The notes beneath the pieces are model-generated. The model worked only from the letters and a program-made list of their open reading frames with translations, was not told the origin of the DNA and did no database searches. Shown here piece after piece: positions 8,015 through 16,173 of a stretch of 49,596 nucleotides of DNA. Position numbers and translations under genes: made by a program. The DNA comes from Spirochaetales bacterium. Its GTDB lineage: Bacteria; Spirochaetota; Spirochaetia; JAIPGG01. The first letter of the stretch is position 1. Every line of letters begins with the position of its first letter. Location: positions 1 to 49,596 of the forward strand of contig JAIPGG010000010.1 in the NCBI GenBank assembly GCA_021736255.1, given 5' to 3'.

Positions 8015-8338
8015 CTACCCTGAAATATCGATGTTCCGGCCAAGGTCTGGATCATGAAAGATTTCACTTTGCTGCTGTTTCTTTTCTTTCTCTTTCTTTT
8101 TTTCTTCCTGCTCTTCGCTGCTGCTGCCCTTTTCTTCGTCTTCGTTGACTTGGTCGGGACCGTCCCCGGCCTCTTTCGTCTCGTTTACCGAGTGGTCCTG
8201 AATCTCCGTCTTTTGGGCAAGCTGACTCCCCTGAAGAGATTGCTGCAACGGAGCAGCATCTTTTAATATTGCCTGCTCTTTACCTACTTGAGCGAGCCGT
8301 ACAAAAAGGGTTTGCAGATCTAATGGCGTGAGTGACAT
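8015..8338 (-). CDS. Small acidic/charged protein of the flagellar tail cluster
   Basis: No function recognised. The 107 residues divide into an N-terminal part with ordered character (SLTPLDLQTLFVRLAQVGKE, 2-21), a short Gln-containing helix, and a highly charged, probably disordered second half rich in Glu, Lys and Gln (about 65-90), ending in HDPDLGRNIDISG. A gene of similar size and pattern (a Pro-Leu-Asp-Leu-Gln-like start and a Lys/Glu/Gln coil) is found beside fapA in several clostridia and spirochaetes; this is recalled, not searched. It lies two bases after fapA and eleven before the SwrB-like gene, so it belongs to the same transcript. Confidence 0.7.
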   Translation of the reverse strand: MSLTPLDLQTLFVRLAQVGKEQAILKDAAPLQQSLQGSQLAQKTEIQDHSVNETKEAGDGPDQVNEDEEKGSSSEEQEEKKKEKEKKQQQSEIFHDPDLGRNIDISG

Positions 8339-8340
8339 GC

Positions 8341-10290
8341 CTATGCCCTCTCTACTTCAGCTTCCTCCGGTTCCTGGTACCTGGTGACCTTTACCATTCC
8401 ATTGTCAAGAATGAAGGTTACTGCTTTATGATCCTGACGTACTTCTAATTCGGCATCTTTGATCATTACCTTGATCCCGGCGAAGGCCCGTGTTGATGCA
8501 GAGATTCGTCCCTGCACCTTAAGGTTCTCCATATACGTATTGATTTCTTCCAGTTCCTTATTGGATTTTTTCTGGTTTTTTTGAATCTCCGCTTTTTTCT
8601 TTGAGAGCTCTACCGCCTGTTTCATCTTTTCTTCAGGAAGCTTCTTTTTCTGCTGCTTCAGCTTTTTGATAGTTGAAAGATTCAGGTCTATCTCTTCGAG
8701 TTCCTTCTCGATTTCGGCAAGATTCTTTTCGAGAGTATTTTTTCGTTCCCGTGCTTTGGGATCGTGTCCTACCTCGAGAATTGTTTCACCGCCCGCGACC
8801 GAACCGAGATTCTTGGCGGCTATCTCTTCGACGGCCATTATCTTACCGCCGACAATCGAAGCACGCTTGCCTTGACACAGGACCCGCCGCTTCGCAGTAA
8901 TTGTGGAGTTGATGATTCCATCGCTTACAACAACCTGTTCACCACAATCGACAATCGCATTCTCGATGAATTTTGACCAAATAGACTTCCCGCAGCGAAT
9001 CGTTCCCTCCTGCTTGGCGGAAATCCCCTGATGAACAATGATGTCACCGTCTGCATCGAGAGTAGCTTTTCCTACACTCCCCATTACCTCGATATTACCA
9101 GCGGCTTTGACGGTAAATCCGTCCTCAATATTTCCCTTAACGATAACAGCACCAAGAAAAAGAATGTTTCCACTCTTTATATTTACATCTCCCGGGACCA
9201 CGTAAACAGGTTCTACATTGATCTTCTCTCCGATCATCACAACCTGTCCGTTGATTTCCGCCATGGCACTCAAGCCGTCGTCGCTGAGCCGTACATTTTT
9301 CCCAACACCGATGTTGCGGTCCTTTCCGTCTTTAGCATCGAGCATGGTTCCGGTTACCGTCCGGCCCGGCTCGCCCTCCTGGGCGGGTACCTTTTTTGCT
9401 AATACTTGGCCTTCCACCACATTCTGAATCCGGTTCAACTCTTTGAAGTCTATCTTACCGTCGCGCTCTTTGAGGTGAATCTGGGTAGGATCGGTTTCGA
9501 AATTGTAGATGATTTTTGCATTTTCCCCATGTTCGGGTTGTTTCCCTTCGGCAATGAGCACATGTTCATTGTATCTGGGCTTATCTACAAAGGAACGTAC
9601 GGAACCCTCGAGCAATCCAAAAACCACCCCGTTGTTCTTGAGTACCGAGACGATTCCTTCTTCCGTGAGATCAGCCCCTCCCCGTCCGGGGGGGCTGGCA
9701 ATGATATATGCCTTCATCTCATCAGACGAAATATCCACCGTCATAATTGCATCATTGGCAGGATTGTAATCGAACTCGCCTACTTTAATATATTCTCCGT
9801 CCGCACGTTTGACGACATTCGAAACAACGTTCTTCTTGAATTCCTCTACGCCCCGAATTCGAAGGAGTTCGATCGCATCGCTTTCGGTGGCTGGACTTCC
9901 TTCTCCGACAGGTTCGGTGGCTTTCATTAATACTCCTTCAGGTGTGAGACGGACAAATACCTCGCCGTCCCTGTCTTCCGGAATATCTTCGTGATCCCCG
10001 AACCCTCCGAAATCTATCGAGGAATCCTCGGAATAATCATAACCGGTTTCCCCGGTAGCAACCGCCTCGAGAGCCATAATCATCCAGGGGCGCTTGCCGA
10101 GTCCCAGGGTTCCCCTGCTGCCTTGCTGAATCACCTCGTACTCGAGCTGTTTGTAAGGAACATCCAGCTCGGTAGCGGCTCTTTTCAAGGCATCTTCGAG
10201 GGTATCTCCGCTCACCTGAACAGAGCGCTGGTTACGATCGATCTCCGCCTGAGAACGCATATACTCCCGAAGTTCGTCTACTCCTACCAT
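8341..10290 (-). CDS. fapA: FapA family protein (DUF342) with N-terminal Jag-N domain
   Basis: The 649-residue cytoplasmic protein starts with a Jag-N domain (about 22-76: SVQVSGDTLEDALKRAATEL, then GTLGLGKRPW). The FapA core follows, with repeated short beta-strands typical of a beta-helix (for example SGNILFLGAVIVKGNIEDGF). A long charged coiled coil (about 515-600, rich in Lys and Glu) interrupts the C-terminal part. FapA proteins are linked to flagellar placement and number in Vibrio and are widespread in flagellar clusters; their biochemical role is unsettled. Its position between fliA (four bases upstream) and the small acidic gene fits that association. Confidence 0.9.
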   Translation of the reverse strand: MVGVDELREYMRSQAEIDRNQRSVQVSGDTLEDALKRAATELDVPYKQLEYEVIQQGSRGTLGLGKRPWMIMALEAVATGETGYDYSEDSSIDFGGFGDHEDIPEDRDGEVFVRLTPEGVLMKATEPVGEGSPATESDAIELLRIRGVEEFKKNVVSNVVKRADGEYIKVGEFDYNPANDAIMTVDISSDEMKAYIIASPPGRGGADLTEEGIVSVLKNNGVVFGLLEGSVRSFVDKPRYNEHVLIAEGKQPEHGENAKIIYNFETDPTQIHLKERDGKIDFKELNRIQNVVEGQVLAKKVPAQEGEPGRTVTGTMLDAKDGKDRNIGVGKNVRLSDDGLSAMAEINGQVVMIGEKINVEPVYVVPGDVNIKSGNILFLGAVIVKGNIEDGFTVKAAGNIEVMGSVGKATLDADGDIIVHQGISAKQEGTIRCGKSIWSKFIENAIVDCGEQVVVSDGIINSTITAKRRVLCQGKRASIVGGKIMAVEEIAAKNLGSVAGGETILEVGHDPKARERKNTLEKNLAEIEKELEEIDLNLSTIKKLKQQKKKLPEEKMKQAVELSKKKAEIQKNQKKSNKELEEINTYMENLKVQGRISASTRAFAGIKVMIKDAELEVRQDHKAVTFILDNGMVKVTRYQEPEEAEVERA

Positions 10291-10294
10291 TGCC

Positions 10295-11083
10295 CTACAT
10301 GATCCCCTTCTTGATATTGGTCAGTTTCGCCCTCAACCGCATGATTGCTTTTGTGTGGAGCTGAGAAACCCTCGATTCGGTAACCTCGAGAACCTTTCCG
10401 ATTTCTTTCAGGGTAAGATCCTCGTAATAATACAATACGAGCACCTGTTTCTCTTTTTCCGGCAACTCTTGAATGGCATCCACGATGACGCGTTTGATCT
10501 CATCCTTCTCTACGATGATATCCGGATTGAGACTCTGTGGCGACTCAATACTTTCGGCAATGGACACCTTGTCATTATCTTCTCCGGTGTACCAAACATC
10601 ATTGAGTGAAAGGATGGAGGTACCGCTGATTTTCATTATCGTCTTGTGATATTCTTCAACGGACATGTTCATCTCGTTGGCCACTTCTTTGTCGTTGGCC
10701 GCTCTCCCCAGAGAAGCTTCGAGCCGATGAACCGTATCCTCTATCACCCGGGATTTCTGACGAACAGACCTGGGAACCCAGTCAATCGACCTGAGCTCAT
10801 CAAAAATCGCCCCTCTAATCCGGGTTACAGCATATGTCTTGAATTTAACGTGCTTCTCCGGATCATACTTCTCGATAGCGTCGAACAGACCGAAAACACC
10901 AAAGCCGACAAGATCGTCGAATTCGACGTTATGAGGCATTCCGATAGCGACCTTTCCGGCCACATATTTCACCAGCGGAGAATACTGGCGGACCAGAGCA
11001 TCACGTATAGCGGGATCCTTCGTCTTTCTGTATTCACGCCAGAGCTGGTCTTCGGATTTTCCGTTAATGCGCGAATCACCCAT
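10295..11083 (-). CDS. fliA: Flagellar sigma factor (sigma28, FliA/WhiG type)
   Basis: Directs RNA polymerase to late flagellar promoters. The 262-residue protein has regions 2 to 4 and lacks region 1, as usual for sigma28. Region 2 includes [21 protein letters not shown] and the [19 protein letters not shown] signature that separates FliA/WhiG from other sigmas. Region 3 follows. Region 4 carries the helix-turn-helix [20 protein letters not shown] before the final LRAKL helix. It lies seven bases after the acidic membrane protein gene and four before fapA. No flgM-like anti-sigma gene is seen. A possible target promoter of this factor lies upstream of flgB at 35536-35563. Confidence 0.97.
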   Translation of the reverse strand: MGDSRINGKSEDQLWREYRKTKDPAIRDALVRQYSPLVKYVAGKVAIGMPHNVEFDDLVGFGVFGLFDAIEKYDPEKHVKFKTYAVTRIRGAIFDELRSIDWVPRSVRQKSRVIEDTVHRLEASLGRAANDKEVANEMNMSVEEYHKTIMKISGTSILSLNDVWYTGEDNDKVSIAESIESPQSLNPDIIVEKDEIKRVIVDAIQELPEKEKQVLVLYYYEDLTLKEIGKVLEVTESRVSQLHTKAIMRLRAKLTNIKKGIM

Positions 11084-11090
11084 GGACTAT

Positions 11091-11888
11091 TTACCCTTTC
11101 TCTTCTTTCTGTAGCACTGTCTGTACCGCCCTGGCAATTTCTTGTGGATCATGTTCACTTCCCATGATCGAAGCAGTCTCCTGTTTTAGATCCTTCGTGG
11201 AGGACTGTTCGGAGGTACTCCCGGAAGAAAAGCCTTCATCAGAGAAGCTTCCGCTCATCGAATCCAGGTCCGGCAGCCTATCCACTTCAGCCGCTTCACT
11301 AGTGTCTTCCGGCCCTCCATCGCCCGGCTCCGGCCTTCCGGAAGCCGCCGGTTGAATTTGTTCTTCAACCTCTTCCACCATTGAGTCCGGATCGGCCGCC
11401 GGCTGCTCTTTTTCGGCGCCACCTGTCTTATCGGCGGGTTCGGCTTCTTTCGGCTCAGACTCTACATCACCAGCTTCCGCAGGCCCGCTACCGGCATTCT
11501 CTTCATTCTCTGCCTCGAGTTCTTCCACCTCTTCCGCCTCGTCGACCCCCGCTAAATCCGGCTCCCCAAGCGCCGGTTCTCCACTCGCTGAATCCGGAGC
11601 CTGATCGCCTTGTTCTTCTCCGTTTAGGTGGGGGTTCTCTTCCGGAACGGTAATATCCACTCCTGCACTGTCGGCCTCCTCGGTTTTTCCCTGAAAAAGG
11701 TCGGCCAATTCGGGGAGAAAATGCTCTACGGCCTTCAGTATAGCATAGCCGAGCCCAAAAAACACAATTGCCCAAATCACCGCTCGTACCAGAGCATTTA
11801 CGAAATCTACACCGGATACACCGGCGGTAACAAGAGAAACAACAAAGCCAAAGGCCCCGAAACCTGCTAATATTCTCCAGTTACGCAT
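11091..11888 (-). CDS. Acidic two-helix membrane protein of the flhG-fliA interval
   Basis: No named family is recognised. The 265-residue product has two predicted membrane helices (about 8-24 and 33-54), a short motif GVDITVPEENP (76-86), a very acidic low-complexity stretch (about 65-225, dominated by Glu, Asp, Ala, Pro and Gly) and a C-terminal helix DPQEIARAVQTVLQKEE. Both ends would face the cytoplasm if the helices form a hairpin. The start ATG at 11888 follows GGAGGGG by five bases; an in-frame codon at 11915 would add nine residues without a better ribosome site. A gene of this type between flhG and fliA is recalled from other spirochaetes. It could tether FlhG, FlhF or FliA to the membrane, which is speculation. 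It is the first gene after a possible internal promoter. Confidence 0.75.
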   Translation of the reverse strand: MRNWRILAGFGAFGFVVSLVTAGVSGVDFVNALVRAVIWAIVFFGLGYAILKAVEHFLPELADLFQGKTEEADSAGVDITVPEENPHLNGEEQGDQAPDSASGEPALGEPDLAGVDEAEEVEELEAENEENAGSGPAEAGDVESEPKEAEPADKTGGAEKEQPAADPDSMVEEVEEQIQPAASGRPEPGDGGPEDTSEAAEVDRLPDLDSMSGSFSDEGFSSGSTSEQSSTKDLKQETASIMGSEHDPQEIARAVQTVLQKEEKG

Positions 11889-11920
11889 GTATTCCCCTCC
11901 AGAAACTCCCCGCACCTTTC

Positions 11921-11949
11921 AGAGTATGGGAAAAGCCTTGTGCCGTCAA
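11921..11949 (-). promoter_or_regulatory. Possible sigma70 promoter before the acidic membrane protein-fliA group
   Basis: On the minus strand TTGACG (11944-11949, five of six consensus bases) is followed after 17 bases by TACTCT (11921-11926), or after 15 bases by CATACT. It lies 32 bases before the ATG at 11888, in the 96-base gap after flhG, one of the few gaps in the whole array large enough for a promoter. The -10 element is weak, which would fit control by an activator at the neighbouring direct repeats. Confidence 0.4.
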
Positions 11950-11976
11950 GCGAACACACCGCCAATCTGCGAACAC
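11950..11976 (-). repeat. Paired direct repeats beside the promoter -35 box
   Basis: Two identical 8-base copies of GTGTTCGC (minus strand) lie at 11969-11976 and 11950-11957, 19 bases start to start, about two helical turns apart. The second copy directly abuts the TTGACG -35 box. Spacing and position are those of a two-site operator for a transcription factor binding one face of the DNA. No known regulator is identified. Confidence 0.45.
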
Positions 11977-11984
11977 CCAAAAAA

Positions 11985-12875
11985 TTACTTCCCCCCAAAA
12001 AGTTTTTTGATAAAATTCCCGACTCCCTTTCCATCCTTGTATTCCACATTCTCCAACCGGCTCACCAGATGCTGCATGCAAATAGAAGCCCGACTTTTCG
12101 GATCTATGACATAAAACGGTTTCTGTTTGAGGACAGCATTCGCTACCGCTTCGTCTTCGTATACATAGCCGAGATAATCGATCTTGAGGTTGAGAAACTG
12201 ACCGGAGATGTTGATCATTCGCTCGGCGACCCGTTTCCCTTCGGTTACGGTTTTTACCCGGTTTACTATCAATTTCATCCCAAGACTGAGATTATCTATC
12301 TCGGTAGCGATTATCTTGATAATACCATAGGCATCGGTTATTGCCGTCGGTTCGGGGGTAGTAACAATTATTACGTCATCAGCAGCAGAAATGAATGAAA
12401 GCACATTGTTCGAAACGCCGGCTCCGGTATCGATTATGATGATATCTGCATTCGAGAGCTCATACAGTTCCTTGATAAAGTCCGTTCGCTCGTCCTCGGA
12501 TAGATTGGCTATTTTTGAAAAACCGGAAGCTCCGGCGACAATTTTTATTCCATAGTCCGTTTCGAGAATTATATCCGCCATTTTCCGTTGCTTTCTGATA
12601 ACATGATAGAGGTTATATTTCGGAATCATCCCGAGCACTACATTCACATTAGCAAGACCGAGATCAGCATCCATAACTATCACCTTTTTGCCCATCCGGG
12701 CATAGGCGATTGCAAGGTTGATGGAAATATTCGTCTTACCTACACCGCCCTTGCCGCTGGAAACAGCGATAATTCTGGTATTCTCGAGAGGTGCTTCAGC
12801 TGCTTGTTGATTTTCCGGATCATTCACCGGTTTCCCGTTCATTATCTGTCTGAGTTTCTGCGCCTGATCTTCCAT
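11985..12875 (-). CDS. flhG: FlhG/FleN-type MinD-like ATPase
   Basis: Controls flagellar number and placement, usually by acting on the FlhF GTPase and on the FliM/FliY switch proteins. The 296-residue protein begins with the DQAxxLR motif (EDQAQKLRQ) typical of FlhG, the segment that stimulates FlhF. It then has the deviant Walker A SSGKGGVGKTN (39-49), the A' motif MDADLGLANVNV (68-79) and the switch region IIIIDTGAGVS. It lacks a long MinD-type membrane-targeting tail. The ATG at 12875 is preferred because GGAG lies six bases upstream and the N-terminus then matches the family; an ATG at 12887 would add four residues. It follows flhF by two bases, the usual pairing. Confidence 0.95.
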   Translation of the reverse strand: MEDQAQKLRQIMNGKPVNDPENQQAAEAPLENTRIIAVSSGKGGVGKTNISINLAIAYARMGKKVIVMDADLGLANVNVVLGMIPKYNLYHVIRKQRKMADIILETDYGIKIVAGASGFSKIANLSEDERTDFIKELYELSNADIIIIDTGAGVSNNVLSFISAADDVIIVTTPEPTAITDAYGIIKIIATEIDNLSLGMKLIVNRVKTVTEGKRVAERMINISGQFLNLKIDYLGYVYEDEAVANAVLKQKPFYVIDPKSRASICMQHLVSRLENVEYKDGKGVGNFIKKLFGGK

Positions 12876-12877
12876 TT

Positions 12878-14056
12878 TCAGCTCCATTCCACCGAAACTG
12901 CCCTGTTGGGGGGGAACCGTTTTTCCAGTCGTTCACGGTGTATTGTAAAACCTTCCAGATTCATGAGAAGTCGGATTACCGTTGCCTCTTCGATATCCTG
13001 GGGAACCCGCTGCCCATTCGTAAGAAAAGAAATGGGTTTTCCCTGTTCCATAATCAAACTGAGAATATTTCCTATTCTGTCCGTTTCATCGAGCTTGGTC
13101 AGAACGATCGATTGATAGGCAAAGGGCTCGAACTGGCGGAGGATATTGACGGCATCGGAATTTTTCGTCGTTGCACTGAGGGCCAAATGGACCTCAGCCT
13201 CGCGTCCGCATCCCTCGAGGACCTCCCGCATTTCAGCCAGCTTCCGATAATCCTTCGGGCTCTTTCCTATCGTATCGATGAGAATAATATCCGCATCCTG
13301 GTAGAGGTCGATGGTTTTGTTCAAATCTTGTACCGATTCCACACAGGAAACAGGTATGCCCATTAGGTCTCCGTACTTCTCTATCTGTTCTCTCGCTGCT
13401 ATCCGGTAGTTATCTATCGTTATCATCCGCACATTGAGGGTGTGATCACCATACTTATTGATCCCGTAAAGGGCGGCAAGTTTGGCTATCGTAGTAGTCT
13501 TCCCGACTCCGGTAGGTCCGACCAGAACAAAGATCCTGGGTTTCCGGCCGCCGGCGGGACGGTAAACCTGGAGAGAATCCCCAATCCACTCGACAACGGC
13601 GCGCTGTATTCTTTCCGAATCTTTCAATTCGTCCAGAGAAAATTCGCTTTGGAGATACTCCATAGCAGCCTCTATATAATTTCGGGAAAAGTCGTTGTCC
13701 TCTAAGAGTTCTCGGATGGAGGAGATGCTCGGATGTTCTTCGGTCTGCTTCTGAACAGGGGTATCAAGCCTGACTTTGATCGATTCCACCTCTTCCAGAA
13801 CCCGTTTGAGGGTGTTTTCCTGCTGAATGACATCGAGAATCTTTTTCTTTTCGGATTCAAGCCGGTTTTTCCCGGAATTGCTGCCTTCTTTTCCAATATA
13901 CCCGGTTACCTCGATCCCTTCCCGGCGGAACATTCCAAGAAAACCACCGGTGCGTATGGAACGCTGAGTCATTATCTTGGCATGTTCTCCGTATTTAAGG
14001 CGGATTTTGTCTACTACCTCTCGGTACGACGGCGCCTGTTCTGTAAAATATTCCAT
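12878..14056 (-). CDS. flhF: Flagellar SRP-like GTPase FlhF
   Basis: SRP54-family GTPase that marks the site of flagellar assembly at the cell pole. The 392 residues contain a basic N-terminal B domain (about 1-110), the helical N domain (about 110-165) and the G domain. The G domain has G1 [11 protein letters not shown] (179-189), the family segment TIDNYRIAAREQIEKYG, G3 ILIDTIGKSPKD and G4 LTKLDETDRIG. The order flhA-flhF-flhG is conserved in most bacteria with polar flagella. It starts one base after the flhA stop. Confidence 0.96.
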   Translation of the reverse strand: MEYFTEQAPSYREVVDKIRLKYGEHAKIMTQRSIRTGGFLGMFRREGIEVTGYIGKEGSNSGKNRLESEKKKILDVIQQENTLKRVLEEVESIKVRLDTPVQKQTEEHPSISSIRELLEDNDFSRNYIEAAMEYLQSEFSLDELKDSERIQRAVVEWIGDSLQVYRPAGGRKPRIFVLVGPTGVGKTTTIAKLAALYGINKYGDHTLNVRMITIDNYRIAAREQIEKYGDLMGIPVSCVESVQDLNKTIDLYQDADIILIDTIGKSPKDYRKLAEMREVLEGCGREAEVHLALSATTKNSDAVNILRQFEPFAYQSIVLTKLDETDRIGNILSLIMEQGKPISFLTNGQRVPQDIEEATVIRLLMNLEGFTIHRERLEKRFPPNRAVSVEWS

Positions 14057-14057
14057 A

Positions 14058-16154
14058 TCAGGTTTCCTCTATCTTGATTTCTCCCAGAGATTCAACCCGC
14101 ACATCGGAGGCAATCTCCGGGATCGAAAGAACGGTTAGATGAGGGATGTCCCTCCGTGTACTCGTCTTGACCAGCGGCCGTGCGGCTTCGGATGTGAGCA
14201 CTACCGGCTGCAGTCCCTGCTGCTGCACCTCTCTTACCTTGGATGTTACCGCTTCGAGCCAGCTGCGCTGTTCCTCCGGCTCCAAAGCGGCCACCGCTCC
14301 CATTGCAGTATCGACCCTCGAGTCGATGATCCGCTGTTCGAGTCCCGGTTCCACCGTCAAGACCCGCAAGACCCCATCCTCGTCGGTATACTGCATACAC
14401 ATCTGCCGGCCGAGGGTCTGCCGAACCTTTTCAGTCAAAAAGCCCACATCCTTCGAAACTCCTCCATAATCAGCAAGGGTTTCCAAAATCATAACCATAT
14501 TCCGAATGGACACCTGTTCATTCAACAGGTTCTGCAGGGTCTTCTGAATAATACCGTTCGAAAGGGCGGAGGTCACCTCTTCCACTACAGCCGGATAATC
14601 CTTGCGGAGTGTGTCGAGTATCGATTTGACTTCCTGTCTGCCGAGTATTTCGGAGGCATGACTCTTTATGATCTCGGTCATATGAGTCGCTATCACCGAA
14701 GGAGCATCCACTACCGTATAGCCCGCCCGTTCGGCCTGGTCTCTATACTCTTCGGTGATCCAAGTCGCCGGCAGGGCGAAGGCTGGGTCTTTGGTTTTTT
14801 CTCCCGGAATTTCTTCCTTTTCGCCTCCCGGATTGATACACAGATACTGCCCCGGCCGGATCACCGCCCGACCGACCTCGGTACCCTTTATCTTGAAACT
14901 GTACTCAGACGGTTCCAGCCGCATATTATCAATTATTCTAATCGGCGGCACCACCAATCCGAGGTCCAGCGCCGATTCACGGCGTATGCGGGTAATCCGC
15001 TCTAAAAGTTCAGCGCCTTTCTCTTTATCCACGAGAGGTATCAGGCCGTACCCGAGCTCGAGAGCCAACGGGTCGAGGGGCACGACAGGAGAAACTTCCG
15101 CCGGCTGCTGCTGCTGTTGGGCTTCCTCCTGGGCCTCCCGTTCATGCTCGAACTGAGCTGCTGTCTGTTCCTTCCGGGAGAGCCTGTACGCCAACAGCCC
15201 CATCATTCCGGACATGGGAAGCAGAACATACCATGGAAAACCGGGTAAAAAAGCAATAGCAAAGAGAAATCCGGCCCCGATCCAGTAAATCTTTGACTGT
15301 TTCGAGAATTGCAGAGCCATGTCGGCACCGAAGGTCCCGTCGGAAACCGCTCTGGTCACAATCAAACCGGTTGCCGTCGATATTAATAATGCAGGAAATT
15401 GGGTTACCAGCCCGTCACCGATTGTCAAAGAAACATAGGTCTGAAAAGCGACACCCGCCGGTTCATTGTGAATAGTCATTCCGACAATGAATCCGCCGAC
15501 CACGTTGATCATGGTGATCAGAATACCGACCTTGACGTTTCCCGAAACGAATTTGGAAGCTCCGTCCATCGCTCCGTAGAAACTCACTTCATCCTGAAGT
15601 TCCGCCTTCTTTCTCCTGGTTTCTTCCTCGGTAATGAGTCCGGAGTTGTATTCAGCCTCGATAGCCATCTGTTTTCCCGGGAGAGCATCGAGAGTAAACC
15701 TTGCCGCCACCTCCGACACACGGGTAGCACCTTTTGTAATGACGATAAACTGTACTGCTATGATTATAAGGAAGATGATAATACCGATTACCAGTCCCTC
15801 GGTTCCGCTGCTGCCGGTCACAAAACGCCCGAAAGCCCGGACGAGCTTCCCGTCGAATTCGCTGCCCTGAGAAAGGATCAATCGTGTTGAGGAGACATTC
15901 AATGCCAGTCCGAACACCGTAACTACAAGAAGCAAAGTCGGAAATACGGAAAAATCGAGAGCCTGTTTTGTATAGAGTACAATCAAAACAATCAGAAGGC
16001 TCGCCACAAGGTTTGCCGACATGAGGGTGTCCAGCAGAAACGAGGGCATCGGAATGAGCATCATCATGACCACAGCTATAACGCCTGCGGCGATTAATAC
16101 ATCATTCCGTTGTCCGCGAAAGAGGCCCGTGTCTGCCTTTTGTGCGTCAGCCAT
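14058..16154 (-). CDS. flhA: Flagellar export gate protein FlhA
   Basis: Large inner-membrane subunit of the type III export gate. The 698-residue protein has an N-terminal membrane domain with about eight helices (about 20-330) and the FHIPEP signature region (FGRFVTGSSGTEG, then TRVSEVAARFTLDALPGKQM, then ITEEETRRKKAELQDE). The soluble C-terminal domain (about 355-698) docks chaperones and ATPase parts, and contains TEIIKSHASEILGRQEV. A Gln-rich linker (EAQQQQQPAEV) joins the two halves. The ATG at 16154 follows the flhB stop by 19 bases. Confidence 0.98.
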   Translation of the reverse strand: MADAQKADTGLFRGQRNDVLIAAGVIAVVMMMLIPMPSFLLDTLMSANLVASLLIVLIVLYTKQALDFSVFPTLLLVVTVFGLALNVSSTRLILSQGSEFDGKLVRAFGRFVTGSSGTEGLVIGIIIFLIIIAVQFIVITKGATRVSEVAARFTLDALPGKQMAIEAEYNSGLITEEETRRKKAELQDEVSFYGAMDGASKFVSGNVKVGILITMINVVGGFIVGMTIHNEPAGVAFQTYVSLTIGDGLVTQFPALLISTATGLIVTRAVSDGTFGADMALQFSKQSKIYWIGAGFLFAIAFLPGFPWYVLLPMSGMMGLLAYRLSRKEQTAAQFEHEREAQEEAQQQQQPAEVSPVVPLDPLALELGYGLIPLVDKEKGAELLERITRIRRESALDLGLVVPPIRIIDNMRLEPSEYSFKIKGTEVGRAVIRPGQYLCINPGGEKEEIPGEKTKDPAFALPATWITEEYRDQAERAGYTVVDAPSVIATHMTEIIKSHASEILGRQEVKSILDTLRKDYPAVVEEVTSALSNGIIQKTLQNLLNEQVSIRNMVMILETLADYGGVSKDVGFLTEKVRQTLGRQMCMQYTDEDGVLRVLTVEPGLEQRIIDSRVDTAMGAVAALEPEEQRSWLEAVTSKVREVQQQGLQPVVLTSEAARPLVKTSTRRDIPHLTVLSIPEIASDVRVESLGEIKIEET

Positions 16155-16173
16155 TTCCGTCTCCTTCCTTCAT

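Noticed and set aside
11428-11435. Perfect sigma28 -10 sequence GCCGATAA on the minus strand
   Set aside because: It lies within the coding sequence of the acidic membrane protein and has no TAAA-like -35 at 14-17 bases.
14139-15005. A 288-codon plus-strand open frame
   Set aside because: Antisense to the flhA cytoplasmic domain; Arg/His/Ser-rich and typical of a shadow frame.
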